Positions 1-9,409 of a stretch of 43,744 nt of DNA are shown here, in pieces (the first letter of the stretch is position 1; each line of letters opens with the position of its first letter). The stretch spans positions 1 to 43,744 of the forward strand of contig NCEH01000028.1 of the NCBI GenBank assembly GCA_002304505.1, read 5' to 3'. The notes beneath the pieces were generated by a model. That model saw nothing but the letters and a program-made list of their open reading frames with translations. It searched no databases and was not told where the DNA came from. Origin of the DNA: Rhizobiales bacterium 32-66-11 (GTDB taxonomy: Bacteria > Pseudomonadota > Alphaproteobacteria > Rhizobiales > Xanthobacteraceae). Both the position numbers and the translations under genes were made by a program.

Positions 1-99
1 TATCAACGACCTGCTGCCTTTCAACTTCAAAAAACAGCCGGCATGAACGCATGAACCGCTTCAAGCCGGTTTACGACGTGCTCTGAAATGAGCGCTTAC
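1..99 (+). mobile_element. Right end of an IS66-like element (partial)
   Basis: The window opens inside a reading frame (positions 2-46) ending INDLLPFNFKKQPA and TGA. This resembles the C-terminal tail of IS66-type TnpC transposases, which often end in a 'DELLPW/F' motif. About 50 nt further on, the sequence GAGCGCTTAC ends at 99; its reverse complement starts GTAAGCGCTC, and IS66-family terminal repeats characteristically begin GTAA. Tail motif plus terminus in the right order and spacing support an IS66-like right end. The rest of the element lies outside the window, so the family is inferred from few residues. Confidence 0.5.
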
Positions 100-236
100 G
101 GTCCGGCGGCGCGGCGCCATCTCCTTCGATCATTTGATATCCAGGTCCTTGCCTGACCGTTGAGGCGGAGGCGCATCGGTCGCCACCAGTCCAATAATGA
201 TATTCAGACGATCTTGTTCTGAGAGAATGCATATCC
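100..236. other. Gap between IS66-like end and histidine kinase
   Basis: No convincing gene. It separates the putative insertion-sequence end from the kinase start. The weak GAGAGAA at 220-226 could be a ribosome binding site for the GTG start at 237. No clear promoter was recognised. Confidence 0.4.
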
Positions 237-1310
237 GTGCTCGCTGAGACTGGAACCGTGTTGCTTTGGGAGCGACTATCGATTTTCTGGCGAGCCCAAT
301 TTATTGGCTGGGGCCTATTTGCCATCGTTGATCTTGGCGGTCGGCAGCTTGCATACGAGAATATCTACATATCGATGGTACTTACCGTCGTCGTATGCCC
401 AACCCTCATGCTGTTGTCCGCGGGGCTCCGGCACATTTATCTGCACAGTATGTCACTCAGCGGACTCACGATCGGCAACCTGGCGAAAATTGCGATCCTC
501 TCCACTGGGTGCGCCCTGCTCGTCACTGCGTTACTGACGGCGATACGAGCCATATCCGGATGGAACATTCCCGGCTGGGGCCTTTTGGAGGAAGTGATTG
601 TCCCTCTGATCCACTACGCGTTCGTGTTTACGGGGTGGAGTATTCTGTTCTTCTGGGTCCGTGCGGAGGCCGCGAAACGAGCTGAGCATCAGCGTGCGAC
701 GGCGGCCGAGGCAGACGCTTTGCGCGCCGAGATCCTGCAGTTGCGCGTCCAGATCGATCCCCACTTTCTGTTCAATGCGCTTAACGGAGTGACCGAGGAA
801 CTTGCCGAAGGGACCGGCGCTGCGCTTGGAATGATGCAGGATGTCACCGCATATCTCCGACATTCTTTGGCGGGAATTCACAACCCGATTGTCACCGTGG
901 CAGAGGAGATGGCGAGCATTTCCGCCTATCTCGCCATCCAACAAGGCCGATTTGGCGATCGTCTGACATCGTTCGTCGTCGTCGATCCTTATCTCGGGGA
1001 ACGCCCGATTGCGCACTTCCTGCTTCTGCCCCTGATCGAAAATGCCATCATCCATGGCGATCGCAGATTGGTCCTCAGCATTGGAATCCACGTCAGCATG
1101 CAGCACGGCGCGCTTAGGATCGAAGTGGTGAACACCGGGCACCTACAAGTCCGCGGCGACGGGATCTCCGGGGCCGGCGTCGGCCTCGGTAATGTGCGGC
1201 GCAGGCTGGAAGTCCATTACCCTGAGCGTCACCACTTTTCGCTCCATCAGGCGCAAGGGCGAGTCGTTGCAGTTCTGCTGCTTGAGGGTGATCCGTGCTC
1301 CGGACATTGA
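237..1310 (+). CDS. LytS/AlgZ-type sensor histidine kinase
   Basis: This is a 357-residue membrane sensor kinase of the LytS/YehU type (His_kinase, PF06580 class). About four hydrophobic segments occupy residues 15-150, with no obvious large extracellular sensor domain. A short coiled stretch rich in Ala/Glu/Arg (about 152-172) leads to the phospho-acceptor box QIDPHFLFNAL. The N box LLPLIENAIIHG and G box GAGVGLGNVRRRL follow, so the catalytic part looks complete. The start is GTG at 237. The gene overlaps its response regulator by 16 nt, which implies translational coupling and a cognate pair. The likely reaction is ATP-dependent autophosphorylation and transfer to the LytTR regulator. The signal sensed cannot be told. 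Confidence 0.9.
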   Translation: MLAETGTVLLWERLSIFWRAQFIGWGLFAIVDLGGRQLAYENIYISMVLTVVVCPTLMLLSAGLRHIYLHSMSLSGLTIGNLAKIAILSTGCALLVTALLTAIRAISGWNIPGWGLLEEVIVPLIHYAFVFTGWSILFFWVRAEAAKRAEHQRATAAEADALRAEILQLRVQIDPHFLFNALNGVTEELAEGTGAALGMMQDVTAYLRHSLAGIHNPIVTVAEEMASISAYLAIQQGRFGDRLTSFVVVDPYLGERPIAHFLLLPLIENAIIHGDRRLVLSIGIHVSMQHGALRIEVVNTGHLQVRGDGISGAGVGLGNVRRRLEVHYPERHHFSLHQAQGRVVAVLLLEGDPCSGH

Positions 1311-1999
1311 TCGTGGAGGATGAGCCTCTCGCCCGAAGAGCATTGCGCCGGCTGCTCTCAGTCCACCGCGGCGTCGCTGTGGTCGGAGAGGCGGAAACTG
1401 TCGCGGAGGCGATGCATGTCATCGAGCGAGAGCGGCCTGAGCTTGTCTTTCTCGACATCGCACTCGTTGACGGAAGTGGCTTTGAAGTGCTTGCGGGCCT
1501 CGATCAGCCACCGAAGGTGGTGTTCGTCACCGCGCATCCGGAGCATGCGCTCCAAGCTTTCTCGGTCGAGGCCATCGACTATCTCTTGAAGCCCGTCAGC
1601 GCGGAGAGATTGGCGGAAACGCCGGAGCGCGTTCAGCGTGCCCGTGGCGGCGTGCAGGCGGCGCTGATTGAGCTGCGAACGCCGAGCCGTTCCCTTCTCG
1701 TGGAACCGAACGAGATCGCTGCACTGAAAGCGGACGGCGATTTTGCACAGATCGTTCTGGCGGACCAGGCACCCGTCATGATCCTCAGAACGCTAACGCA
1801 TTTCGAACACCAGCTCCCTTCGCCCCCATTTTTGCGCCTCGGGCGATCGCTGATGATCAATAGAAATCGCCTACGTCGCATCGAGGTCAGATCGCGAGAC
1901 GACATCTGGCTGACCATGGACGGAATGCCCTTGCCCCTGGCCATCGGAAGGGCTGCTGCTCACCGCCTACGGGCGGCCTTGGGCTCGCTCCGTCTCTGA
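1295..1999 (+). CDS. LytTR-family response regulator
   Basis: This is a 234-residue response regulator. The receiver domain covers about residues 1-115: acidic pair IVEDEPLA, phospho-acceptor Asp in ELVFLDIAL (about residue 52), the Thr of VVFVTAHPEHAL and the Lys of DYLLKPVS. A LytTR DNA-binding domain occupies about 130-232, with the family pattern FLRLGRSLMINRNRLRRI. The GTG start at 1295 lies inside the kinase gene, with GAGGG upstream. It presumably controls genes in response to the overlapping LytS-type kinase. Alpha/gammaproteobacterial pairs of this layout often control nearby or surface functions, but no target is evident here. Confidence 0.9.
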   Translation: MLRTLIVEDEPLARRALRRLLSVHRGVAVVGEAETVAEAMHVIERERPELVFLDIALVDGSGFEVLAGLDQPPKVVFVTAHPEHALQAFSVEAIDYLLKPVSAERLAETPERVQRARGGVQAALIELRTPSRSLLVEPNEIAALKADGDFAQIVLADQAPVMILRTLTHFEHQLPSPPFLRLGRSLMINRNRLRRIEVRSRDDIWLTMDGMPLPLAIGRAAAHRLRAALGSLRL

Positions 2000-2267
2000 G
2001 GGAAACGTTGACCATCTGGGCGCATCCAAAGCCTGGGATGGGCGATCTCCGTCAACGCGCCGATCGCCGGCTATTCTCCCGCGCTTGACCCAATTTGGTT
2101 GTCCCGTCGCCCCACTGACCGACTTTAATGCCGCGCTCGTCGATCACCAGGATGCAGAGTTGCGCCGGCTATGCCATCTGGCTCGCAGCGCTTTCCTTTA
2201 GGCCATCTCGCACAGCCCGAAACGGCCATGATCGATGCGCAGGCGGCAACCCACTCTATGGAGGAAA
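2000..2267. other. Gap before the LuxR-type gene
   Basis: No supported gene in these 268 nt. A short open frame around 2120-2200 reads like coding sequence but matches no family I recognise and may be a remnant. No luxI-type synthase is present. Confidence 0.4.
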
Positions 2268-2993
2268 ATGATGGCTGCGGGGGGGACGCGACTTCTAGAC
2301 GATCACGTGCCCGAGTTGATCGATGCGATGGAAACCGCTCAGGACGCGCAAACAATCAAGCACGCACTTATTCGGTTTACCGATCGCACGGGCTTTGACC
2401 GATTTTCGTTCGCGGCAATCAAGGGTACTGAAAGCCGTATGTATTCTAACTATCCCAACGAATGGCAGCGGCGATATCTTTCGAATAACTACTTTGCAAT
2501 CGACCCCGTCGTCATAACCGCTAAGCGATCGATGCAGCCCTTCACTTGGTCTTGCTCGCAGATGAGCCGTGCAGGCGCCGAGGTCACAGAAATCATCGAA
2601 GAGCGCAGATCATTCGGCATGGCCTCTGGGCTCTCGATACCCATCAAGGCGGGCTTCGGCAGTACCGCGATGCTGACGCTCGTCTCCGGTCGGCCCACAG
2701 AGGACATCTCGATCTACGATCCTACGCACGCGGCGACGGCAGTCGCCTTTCTCCACCTTAACATCGCCCGGCTAGGATCCAACCTGCTCCATGGATCGGA
2801 GCTACTGCTTTCCCCGCGAGAGCTCACGTGTCTTGGTTGGGCCTCCATCGGAAAGACAAAGGCCGATACTGCTCGGATGCTCGGCATCAGCGAAAAGACC
2901 GTACGCTTTTATCTGGAGCAAGCGCGGCAGAAGCTCGGCGCATCGAATATCACGCACGCAGTTCGCATCGCCACGACGCGGCATTTGATTTGA
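2268..2993 (+). CDS. LuxR-type quorum-sensing receptor (solo)
   Basis: A 241-residue LuxR/TraR-type regulator. The N-terminal autoinducer-binding domain keeps the residues invariant in acyl-homoserine-lactone receptors: W66, Y70, D79, P80, W94 and G121 (equivalent to TraR W57, Y61, D70, P71, W85, G113). The C-terminal helix-turn-helix starts at LSPRELTCLGWASIGKT and includes ISEKTVRFYLEQARQKLGA. The start ATG at 2268 (followed by a second ATG) is set by GGAGG at 2260-2264; an upstream in-frame ATG at 2235 is less likely. No synthase gene is in the window, so it would act as a solo receptor for signals made elsewhere in the genome or by other cells. The full residue set suggests real AHL binding rather than a plant-signal type. 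Confidence 0.9.
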   Translation: MMAAGGTRLLDDHVPELIDAMETAQDAQTIKHALIRFTDRTGFDRFSFAAIKGTESRMYSNYPNEWQRRYLSNNYFAIDPVVITAKRSMQPFTWSCSQMSRAGAEVTEIIEERRSFGMASGLSIPIKAGFGSTAMLTLVSGRPTEDISIYDPTHAATAVAFLHLNIARLGSNLLHGSELLLSPRELTCLGWASIGKTKADTARMLGISEKTVRFYLEQARQKLGASNITHAVRIATTRHLI

Positions 2994-3119
2994 ACCCGCG
3001 CAAGCTCCTATCTCGCTGCGTGGACGGCTTACTATCGCGTCAGGCCGTGCCCGCTTTCAATCTCAATGATGCGCGGCCTGTCCGGCTCTCATGAGGCGTG
3101 CGAACCGTATCTCGGATGC

Positions 3120-5981
3120 TTAGCTCACTTGCTGCAGCAAGGCGCAGGCCGTTTGGAGCGGCCGAGTGGAGAATCCTTGCGTGAAGCGCGCGAGGATTGG
3201 CTCGATGGTGGCCTTCGCATTCGCTTTCTGTCCACAGGTGATGTAATGCTGCGCCAGCAGGATAGCGGAGCGGAGCTCCAGTCCGAGTGCGCCTTGTTGC
3301 TTTGCCAGGGCAATCGACTTAGTCAATAGGCGTTTAATCTCAGGGCTCGCGGGATTGAACTCGCTCGCGACAATTGCCCGAACCCGTAGAAGTGTCGGCA
3401 TCTCCACTGCTTCACCGGTTCGCTCGGCGATTTCTTGAATCATATCCAACGTCTTGGTCGCTTCTTTGATCGCCCCCAGCCTGGCTAGGGCTTCTGCGGT
3501 TGCGGATTGAAAGCGGGTTAGCTCATGGTGCATGCTGTGCCGCCGAAGCGTTTCGGCAGCATCTCTTGTAGCCGCTACCGCCTCCATGTAATCACCAAGT
3601 TCAAGCGCCACCTCGCCGCGATATCCGGTGGCAAGCGCTTGGTAGAAAGTGATGTGATATCTGGTCGAATAGGATTCGAGAGCTTCTACGCGTTCCGCCG
3701 CAAGATATAGATCTTGTCGCCAAAGGGTGGCAGCAACCGTATACAAAGACTTGCAAATATCGATGGGGCGTCCACGCTCTTCTGCATAGGCAATTGCGGC
3801 CTCCTCCGCTTCGATCGAGTCGTCAGGAAATCCACGTAGCCACGATGACCTAGTGGCAAGGATAAGGGCCCAAAGCCGGAGGTCATATCCAATAACGTCA
3901 AAATCAGCGCCTCGAAGTGATGCTGCACGCTGCAGTCCAAACCGAACGTGCCTAAGTGCCGCTTCCTGATCACCAAGATAATGGTTGGCACAGCCCATCA
4001 GCCACTCGCCAATGGTTAGGGCATGCGCGGACCCTATGGCGCGCGATAAGTCTACCGCCGCGATGCAGGTTTCTTTGGCGCCTGCGAAATCGCCTACCAC
4101 CGTCTGCCTAGTCTGCAGACCGACAAGAAGATTTAGCCGAATTTCATCGTTTCTTTGACGCTCAGCTAAACGCAAGCCACATTCGATTGCCTGCGCCAAA
4201 TCGAACCCAGCTGGTGGAGTAAACAGAGTGCACGCGACCAAGGCCTCTCGCAACTGAAGCTCGAGGGGATGCGGCTCTATGCTCTCGTCGATAAGAGCCA
4301 GCGCCTTCCCGCACCAATCGTAATATTCACCGAGTAGAGATAGATCTCTGAAGATTCGAAGTGAGTGAGCCGCGAGACTTATTCCAAGTATTTTATCACC
4401 ATCTGGCCCGAAGCACCATTCGAGCGCAGATCGTATATTTCCAAGATGCGGCTCAAACACGCGGAACGGCTGAAGATGGTCTGAGCGCGCATCGATCAAA
4501 AGCATTTCGATGGCTTTGGCCTGAAACGAAGCGTGCCGCAGCGAAGTGCCCGCAGCGTCGTCGGATTCAGCCAACTTAAAGGCTGCGAACGCACGTGTGG
4601 TGTCAAGCAGGCGATAAAACGATACGTTCCGAATGAACGTGACCGCGAGAAGTGACTTGTCGACGAGATTGGCTATTGCCTCTGCGACTTCCCCCGGGTC
4701 GTCTCTTTCTCCGGTCGCGACCTCACGAGCGGCATGGAGACCGAAGGGGCCGTTGAAGATCGACAATCGCCTAAGAACTGCACGCTCGAGGTTCGAAAGG
4801 AGATGGAAGCTCCAGTCGAGCACAGCCTCCAGGGTATGATGGCGTGAAGGCCCCTGATGCATTTCTGCCCAGGTAAGCTGTAGGCGGTTATTGAGCTGCT
4901 GGGCCGTCCCTTGAACGCCATGCACCGCGACCTGGCAAGCGGCAAGTTCAAGCTCCAGCGCCAACCCATCGAGACCTTTGCATATCTCAACGACCGCCGA
5001 AAGGTTTTCTCCTTCAAAGCTACCAGAATATCCGCTCGCCCTCGCCCGCTGGAGAAACAATTCAATTGCGGGCCAGCACGTCGCATTTTCGACGGTCACG
5101 ACAGCGTCATCCGGGGGAAGTTCGAGTGGCGCCAAATGGTGGACGAACTCATTTTCAGACCGCAGGACTTCGCGACTGGTGCTGAGGATGTGAACATCGG
5201 TGCATCGTCGGCATATTTGCTCGGTCAGTTCGGCCGCAATCCCAATCAGATGTTCGCAATTGTCCAGAATGAGCAGCCGACGCCTCTCCGATAGAAAGGA
5301 GAGCAGGCTTGCCGTCACGTCTGTCGTCGGTGGACGAAATCCGACCGCCGTGGCAATTGTACTTGGAACTAGCCGCGCTTCGGATACGGCTGAGAGATCA
5401 ACGAACGAGACGGCACCCTCGAATTCGTTGAGAGAAGCATGTCCAATTACGAGGGCGAGGGCGGTCTTCCCCACGCCGCCAGGCCCTACAATGCTGACGT
5501 GTCGGTGTTCACGCAGCAGGCCTTGCACCTGTTCGATCGTTGATCGTCGCCCAATTAGCCGCGGGAGCACGCTTGGCAAGTTATGATGCGCCATACCCGT
5601 TCGTTCCGAGCGGCGAACGGCTTCTGGAGCTAATCCTTCAACTCTTTCAACCTTGGCGATAAAACAGTAGCCACGGCCAGGGACATTGGCGATGTATCTG
5701 TGGTCACGTCCAGCATCCTCAAGCGCTTTGCGCAGATGGGTGATGTGAACACGCAAGTTGACCTCTGCGACGGCCATGTCAGGCCAAGCCCTCGCGATCA
5801 ACTCCTTCTGCATCACGACCCCTCCCGGGCGCTCGACGAGCGCGACGAGAATATTGAAGGATCGAGCGCTCAATGGCACTTCAACCTCATCCTTCAGAAG
5901 AAGGCGAGGTTCGACAAAGAGTCGATATGGACCGAACCTGTAAAGCGTCGCGCATGTGTCCGTGTCTGACGATTTTGTCAC
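3120..5981 (-). CDS. Winged-helix regulator with P-loop ATPase and repeat domain
   Basis: A 953-residue signal-integrating regulator. Residues about 15-112 form an OmpR/PhoB-type winged helix (Trans_reg_C), ending in the typical YIANVPGRGYCFIA. A STAND/NB-ARC-like ATPase follows with Walker A GPGGVGKT (166-173) and Walker B RLLILDNCEH (235-244). The C-terminal half is long and helical, resembling TPR-like repeats (about 560-950). The start GTG at 5981 has AAGG upstream. Such proteins bind DNA through the N-terminus and use nucleotide binding and the repeat region to sense a ligand or partner, as in MalT-like or SARP-like regulators. It converges on the LuxR-type gene and lies downstream of the oxidoreductase genes on the same strand. 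Target and ligand are unknown. Confidence 0.87.
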   Translation of the reverse strand: MTKSSDTDTCATLYRFGPYRLFVEPRLLLKDEVEVPLSARSFNILVALVERPGGVVMQKELIARAWPDMAVAEVNLRVHITHLRKALEDAGRDHRYIANVPGRGYCFIAKVERVEGLAPEAVRRSERTGMAHHNLPSVLPRLIGRRSTIEQVQGLLREHRHVSIVGPGGVGKTALALVIGHASLNEFEGAVSFVDLSAVSEARLVPSTIATAVGFRPPTTDVTASLLSFLSERRRLLILDNCEHLIGIAAELTEQICRRCTDVHILSTSREVLRSENEFVHHLAPLELPPDDAVVTVENATCWPAIELFLQRARASGYSGSFEGENLSAVVEICKGLDGLALELELAACQVAVHGVQGTAQQLNNRLQLTWAEMHQGPSRHHTLEAVLDWSFHLLSNLERAVLRRLSIFNGPFGLHAAREVATGERDDPGEVAEAIANLVDKSLLAVTFIRNVSFYRLLDTTRAFAAFKLAESDDAAGTSLRHASFQAKAIEMLLIDARSDHLQPFRVFEPHLGNIRSALEWCFGPDGDKILGISLAAHSLRIFRDLSLLGEYYDWCGKALALIDESIEPHPLELQLREALVACTLFTPPAGFDLAQAIECGLRLAERQRNDEIRLNLLVGLQTRQTVVGDFAGAKETCIAAVDLSRAIGSAHALTIGEWLMGCANHYLGDQEAALRHVRFGLQRAASLRGADFDVIGYDLRLWALILATRSSWLRGFPDDSIEAEEAAIAYAEERGRPIDICKSLYTVAATLWRQDLYLAAERVEALESYSTRYHITFYQALATGYRGEVALELGDYMEAVAATRDAAETLRRHSMHHELTRFQSATAEALARLGAIKEATKTLDMIQEIAERTGEAVEMPTLLRVRAIVASEFNPASPEIKRLLTKSIALAKQQGALGLELRSAILLAQHYITCGQKANAKATIEPILARFTQGFSTRPLQTACALLQQVS

Positions 5982-6111
5982 GAGCTAACCTTCTTACCTT
6001 TCGTCCGGTAGGCTTTTTCCTTTAGCCTGAATTGATACGGGCCGTGGCTGTCCCCCAAAGTCTGTCGCTCGTGCACGCGTGACCCAGCACAATGCGTGAC
6101 GCTTCAAAGGC

Positions 6112-8301
6112 TCATTTGTTCACGAGCGCTGATGCATCGATGGGCATCCTGCGCAACCTGATCGACGTCGCGGCGTATATCGCGTTACTGACCGCTGGAA
6201 CGACCGCCGACGTCCCGGGTTCTCCCATGCCCCCCGGGGGCTCATTGTTCTTTACGATGTGGACTTCCACGGTCGGAGCTTCATTGAGGCGAAGCACCTG
6301 ATAAGTATCGAAGTTTCCCTGTTCCACACGGCCGTTCTTCAGCGAAATTTCCCCGTAGAGGGCGGCGCTGATGCCGAACATCACAGCGCCCTGGACCTGA
6401 GCTTCCACGACGTCTGGATTGATGGCGGTGCCGCAATCGACAGCACAAACGACCTTTCGAACACGAACGCTGCCGTCGTTGGTTACCTCAACCTCCGCGA
6501 CCTGCGCCATGTATGTACCGAAAACGAACTGCACGGAGACGCCGCGCCCGCGGCGCTCGGGCAATGGTGTTCCCCAGCCGGACTTCTCGGCAGCGAGCGC
6601 CAAGACCGTCTTCGCGCGCGGCTGATGGTCCAGCAGCGAGAGCCGGAACGACACCGGGTCCTTTTTCGCGGCTGCGGCCAATTCATCAATAAAGCTCTCC
6701 ACCACGAAGATGTTGTGCGACGGGCCGACGCTTCGCCAAAACGCCGTTGGGATTCCCGGCGGTTCCACTCGTGAATACTCGAGCCGGAAATTCGGTAAGC
6801 CATAGATGATGTTTGCGGCCCCATCGATCGTTTCCGGGTCTAGCCCGTTTTGAAACGCCGGTGGCAACCAACGAGACAAGATGGACGAGCCGGCGAAGTG
6901 ATGCCTCCACGCGATAACGGCTCCACTCCCATCTAAGCCGGCGGAGATCCGGTCAAGAAAGAAGGGCCTATACATGTCATGCTGGATATCCTCTTCCCGC
7001 GTCCAGATGACCTTGACCGGGCCGTCCACCAGCTTCGCGATTTGGACAGCCCGGGTAACGCCATCGACTTCCAAACGTCGGCCGAATCCGCCGCCAATCA
7101 GATGATTGTGGATCGCGACCTTTTCAAGCGGAAGACCCGTCACGGCGGCCGCGGCGGCCTGTGCACGCGCGATGACCTGGTTCCCGACCCACACCTCGCA
7201 CGCATCCGGCCGAACGTGAACCGTGCAATTCATAGGCTCCATCGTAGCGTGGGCAAGGAACGGAACTTGATAAGTGGCATCCACTTTCCGAGCCGCTGTC
7301 TCGAGGGCCTTGGCGACGTCGCCAACCTCCTTTGCGACGGCCCCGCGTTTTAACGTTGCCTCCTCGAGCTCTCGTTGAATGTCCGCCGTCTCGAGATTGC
7401 GATGGCTTCCGTCGTCCCATTCGATGTCGAGCGCTTCCAGCCCCTTCTTCGCCGCCCCCATATGATCCGCGACCACTGCCACGCAGTCATCGAGGCGGAC
7501 AATCTGCCTTACCCCTTTGACCGCCTTCGCCTTTGTGTCATCAACCGATTTTAGCCGACCGCCGAATACCGGAGACTGCGCCAGCGTGGCGATTTTCAAG
7601 TTCGGAAGCCGCACATCAATTCCATACACGGCCTTGCCTGACACCTTCGCCGGAGCATCGAGGCGCTTCGCCGACGTACCAATGAGTTTGAAATCTTCCG
7701 GTCGCTTCAGCTCCACTGATTGTGGGACGGGCTGAGCGGACGCAGCCTCCACCAAAGCGCCATATGTGAGGCGCCGGCCAGTGCCGGGATGGACGACTTC
7801 GCCATCCTGTGCTTTGCAGGAGGATGGGGCGACACTCCAACGCTGTGCAGCAGCGGCTACAAGCATGGTCCGTGCGGCCGCGCCCGCTTCACGCAGCGGC
7901 TTCCACACGGCGCGCGTCGCGGTTGATCCACCAGTCGCCTGTACCCCTCCTAAGAGGGGATTGCCGTAAAGCTTTTCATTCGGTGGCGCATGCTCGGCGT
8001 CGACCGCATCGAGCGGTACCTCGAGTTCCTCTGCAACCAGCATCGGAATGGTCGTGTAATTTCCCTGACCCATTTCGACATAGGGCACGATGATCTTCAC
8101 CCGGCCATCTCGACCGACACGGACGAACGCGTTGGGCTCGAACGTCTCTTGCTCGGCCGCGACCGCACGATCCACATCAGCGAGTAAATCGAAGCCGAGG
8201 AGGAGCGCCCCGCCGGCAGCCGAGCTGGCTTTGAGGAACAGGCGGCGAGACACGAGTGCGTCTGCACCGGCTCCACCTAAGAGATCGGATGCCATCATCA
8301 T
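6112..8301 (-). CDS. IorB-like molybdopterin large subunit, Tat-exported
   Basis: A 729-residue large subunit of a xanthine-dehydrogenase-family hydroxylase, closest in layout to isoquinoline 1-oxidoreductase beta. The N-terminus has a twin-arginine signal ([14 protein letters not shown]) and a hydrophobic stretch, so the complex is probably periplasmic. The molybdopterin domain shows [13 protein letters not shown] and, near the C-terminus, [17 protein letters not shown], where the Glu matches the family's catalytic base. The start overlaps the stop of the small subunit by 4 nt (ATGA), as expected for co-translated partners. It should hydroxylate a carbon of an N-heterocycle or oxidise an aldehyde using water as oxygen source. 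Substrate cannot be told from sequence. Confidence 0.9.
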   Translation of the reverse strand: MMMASDLLGGAGADALVSRRLFLKASSAAGGALLLGFDLLADVDRAVAAEQETFEPNAFVRVGRDGRVKIIVPYVEMGQGNYTTIPMLVAEELEVPLDAVDAEHAPPNEKLYGNPLLGGVQATGGSTATRAVWKPLREAGAAARTMLVAAAAQRWSVAPSSCKAQDGEVVHPGTGRRLTYGALVEAASAQPVPQSVELKRPEDFKLIGTSAKRLDAPAKVSGKAVYGIDVRLPNLKIATLAQSPVFGGRLKSVDDTKAKAVKGVRQIVRLDDCVAVVADHMGAAKKGLEALDIEWDDGSHRNLETADIQRELEEATLKRGAVAKEVGDVAKALETAARKVDATYQVPFLAHATMEPMNCTVHVRPDACEVWVGNQVIARAQAAAAAVTGLPLEKVAIHNHLIGGGFGRRLEVDGVTRAVQIAKLVDGPVKVIWTREEDIQHDMYRPFFLDRISAGLDGSGAVIAWRHHFAGSSILSRWLPPAFQNGLDPETIDGAANIIYGLPNFRLEYSRVEPPGIPTAFWRSVGPSHNIFVVESFIDELAAAAKKDPVSFRLSLLDHQPRAKTVLALAAEKSGWGTPLPERRGRGVSVQFVFGTYMAQVAEVEVTNDGSVRVRKVVCAVDCGTAINPDVVEAQVQGAVMFGISAALYGEISLKNGRVEQGNFDTYQVLRLNEAPTVEVHIVKNNEPPGGMGEPGTSAVVPAVSNAIYAATSIRLRRMPIDASALVNK

Positions 8302-8762
8302 CCCCTATGTCCGTCGATTGCCAACTTGATCGCGTCTCGGATCCGCATATAGGTCCCACATCGGCAAATGTTCCCCGACATCGCCTCATCGATGTCTGCG
8401 TCAGTGGGATGGGGATTATTCGTGAGAAGGGCGACTGCCGACATGATCTGGCCAGACTGGCAGTATCCACACTGAACGACCTCATTTTGAAGCCAGGCGT
8501 TCTGAACCTTCTTGCCAATCTCGGTCGTCCCAATGCCCTCAATCGTGGAAATCTCAGCGCCGGTCGCCCCGTTAACGGGCGTAATGCACGATCGAGTTGG
8601 GGCACCGTCGATATGGACGGTGCAGGCGCCACACAGAGCGGCGCCGCAGCCGAATTTTGTACCCGTCATTCCGAGCACGTCGCGCAGCACCCACAACAAG
8701 GGGGTATCGTCGTCGACATCTACGAGGTGCTCGGTCCCGTTAATCCTCAAGCTGGTTGTCAT
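8298..8762 (-). CDS. IorA-like (2Fe-2S) small subunit
   Basis: A 154-residue iron-sulfur subunit of a molybdenum hydroxylase. The N-terminal plant-ferredoxin-type cluster site is [17 protein letters not shown]. The C-terminal four-helix cluster site is CGYCQSGQ and [11 protein letters not shown]. Both sets of Cys are complete. It would carry electrons from the molybdenum site of the large subunit to an outside acceptor; the upstream c-type cytochrome is the natural candidate. It has no signal peptide of its own, as usual for partners co-exported with a Tat-signal-bearing large subunit. Overlap with the large-subunit gene is 4 nt. Confidence 0.92.
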   Translation of the reverse strand: MTTSLRINGTEHLVDVDDDTPLLWVLRDVLGMTGTKFGCGAALCGACTVHIDGAPTRSCITPVNGATGAEISTIEGIGTTEIGKKVQNAWLQNEVVQCGYCQSGQIMSAVALLTNNPHPTDADIDEAMSGNICRCGTYMRIRDAIKLAIDGHRG

Positions 8763-9007
8763 GTCGCAAACTCCGGACGGCGCCGATGGGCAGGCGCGAA
8801 CTCCTTGATGTTCCCTGCGCGCGCAGGCTCAGATCAGTTGTCGCGGGATGTCGCGGCGCTTGCTTGGACACCCATGTCCCGGCTGTGTTGCGCGCCGCAT
8901 TCCCGCTTTCGATTGAACAATGCCAAAGTCGGCCTGCACCGGTGTGCTGAGGCCCGTGTACGGACCGTATGCCTCAGAATGGCGAAGCGCCCGCCCGCCA
9001 GACGGGA

Positions 9008-9391
9008 TCACTTTTTCTCGGCATCTTTGTATTGTTTAAGAAAGGCGATGATATTCGCGATCTCAACGTCATTTTTCAGACCTGCGAAGACCATTTTCGT
9101 GCCGGATATTTTTGCTTTTGGATCATGCAGGAACTGCGTCAGCGCTGCGTCGTCCCATACGATTCCAGATGCGCGAAGCGCATCTGAGTATTTGTATCCC
9201 GGAGCCGTTCCCGCTGGGCGCCCCGCAATCCCGTTTAGCTCTGGGCCAATGGTATTTTTAGCGGCTTCGCCAACTTGGTGGCAGGCTTTGCATTTCGCAA
9301 ATGCCTTTTCGCCCGCGGCGACATCATCGCCTGTCTGCGCTTGTACCACATTTGCGGATAACAAGAACAGTACTGCAATATAAGCGCGCAT
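9008..9391 (-). CDS. Small periplasmic class I cytochrome c
   Basis: A 127-residue single-haem cytochrome c. A signal peptide (MRAYIAVLFLLSANVVQA) precedes the haem site CKACH near residue 34. The axial Met lies in GTKMVFAGLK and the C-terminal helix is IANIIAFLKQYKD, matching mitochondrial-type/c2-like cytochromes. The ATG at 9391 is preferred over the GTG at 9400 because GGAG sits 8 nt in front of it and the signal peptide then starts normally. It lies 245 nt upstream of the iorA-like gene on the same strand and is the likely electron acceptor for the hydroxylase. The gap leaves room for a separate promoter. Confidence 0.92.
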   Translation of the reverse strand: MRAYIAVLFLLSANVVQAQTGDDVAAGEKAFAKCKACHQVGEAAKNTIGPELNGIAGRPAGTAPGYKYSDALRASGIVWDDAALTQFLHDPKAKISGTKMVFAGLKNDVEIANIIAFLKQYKDAEKK

Positions 9392-9409
9392 TTCAAGCAC
9401 TCCGGATTC

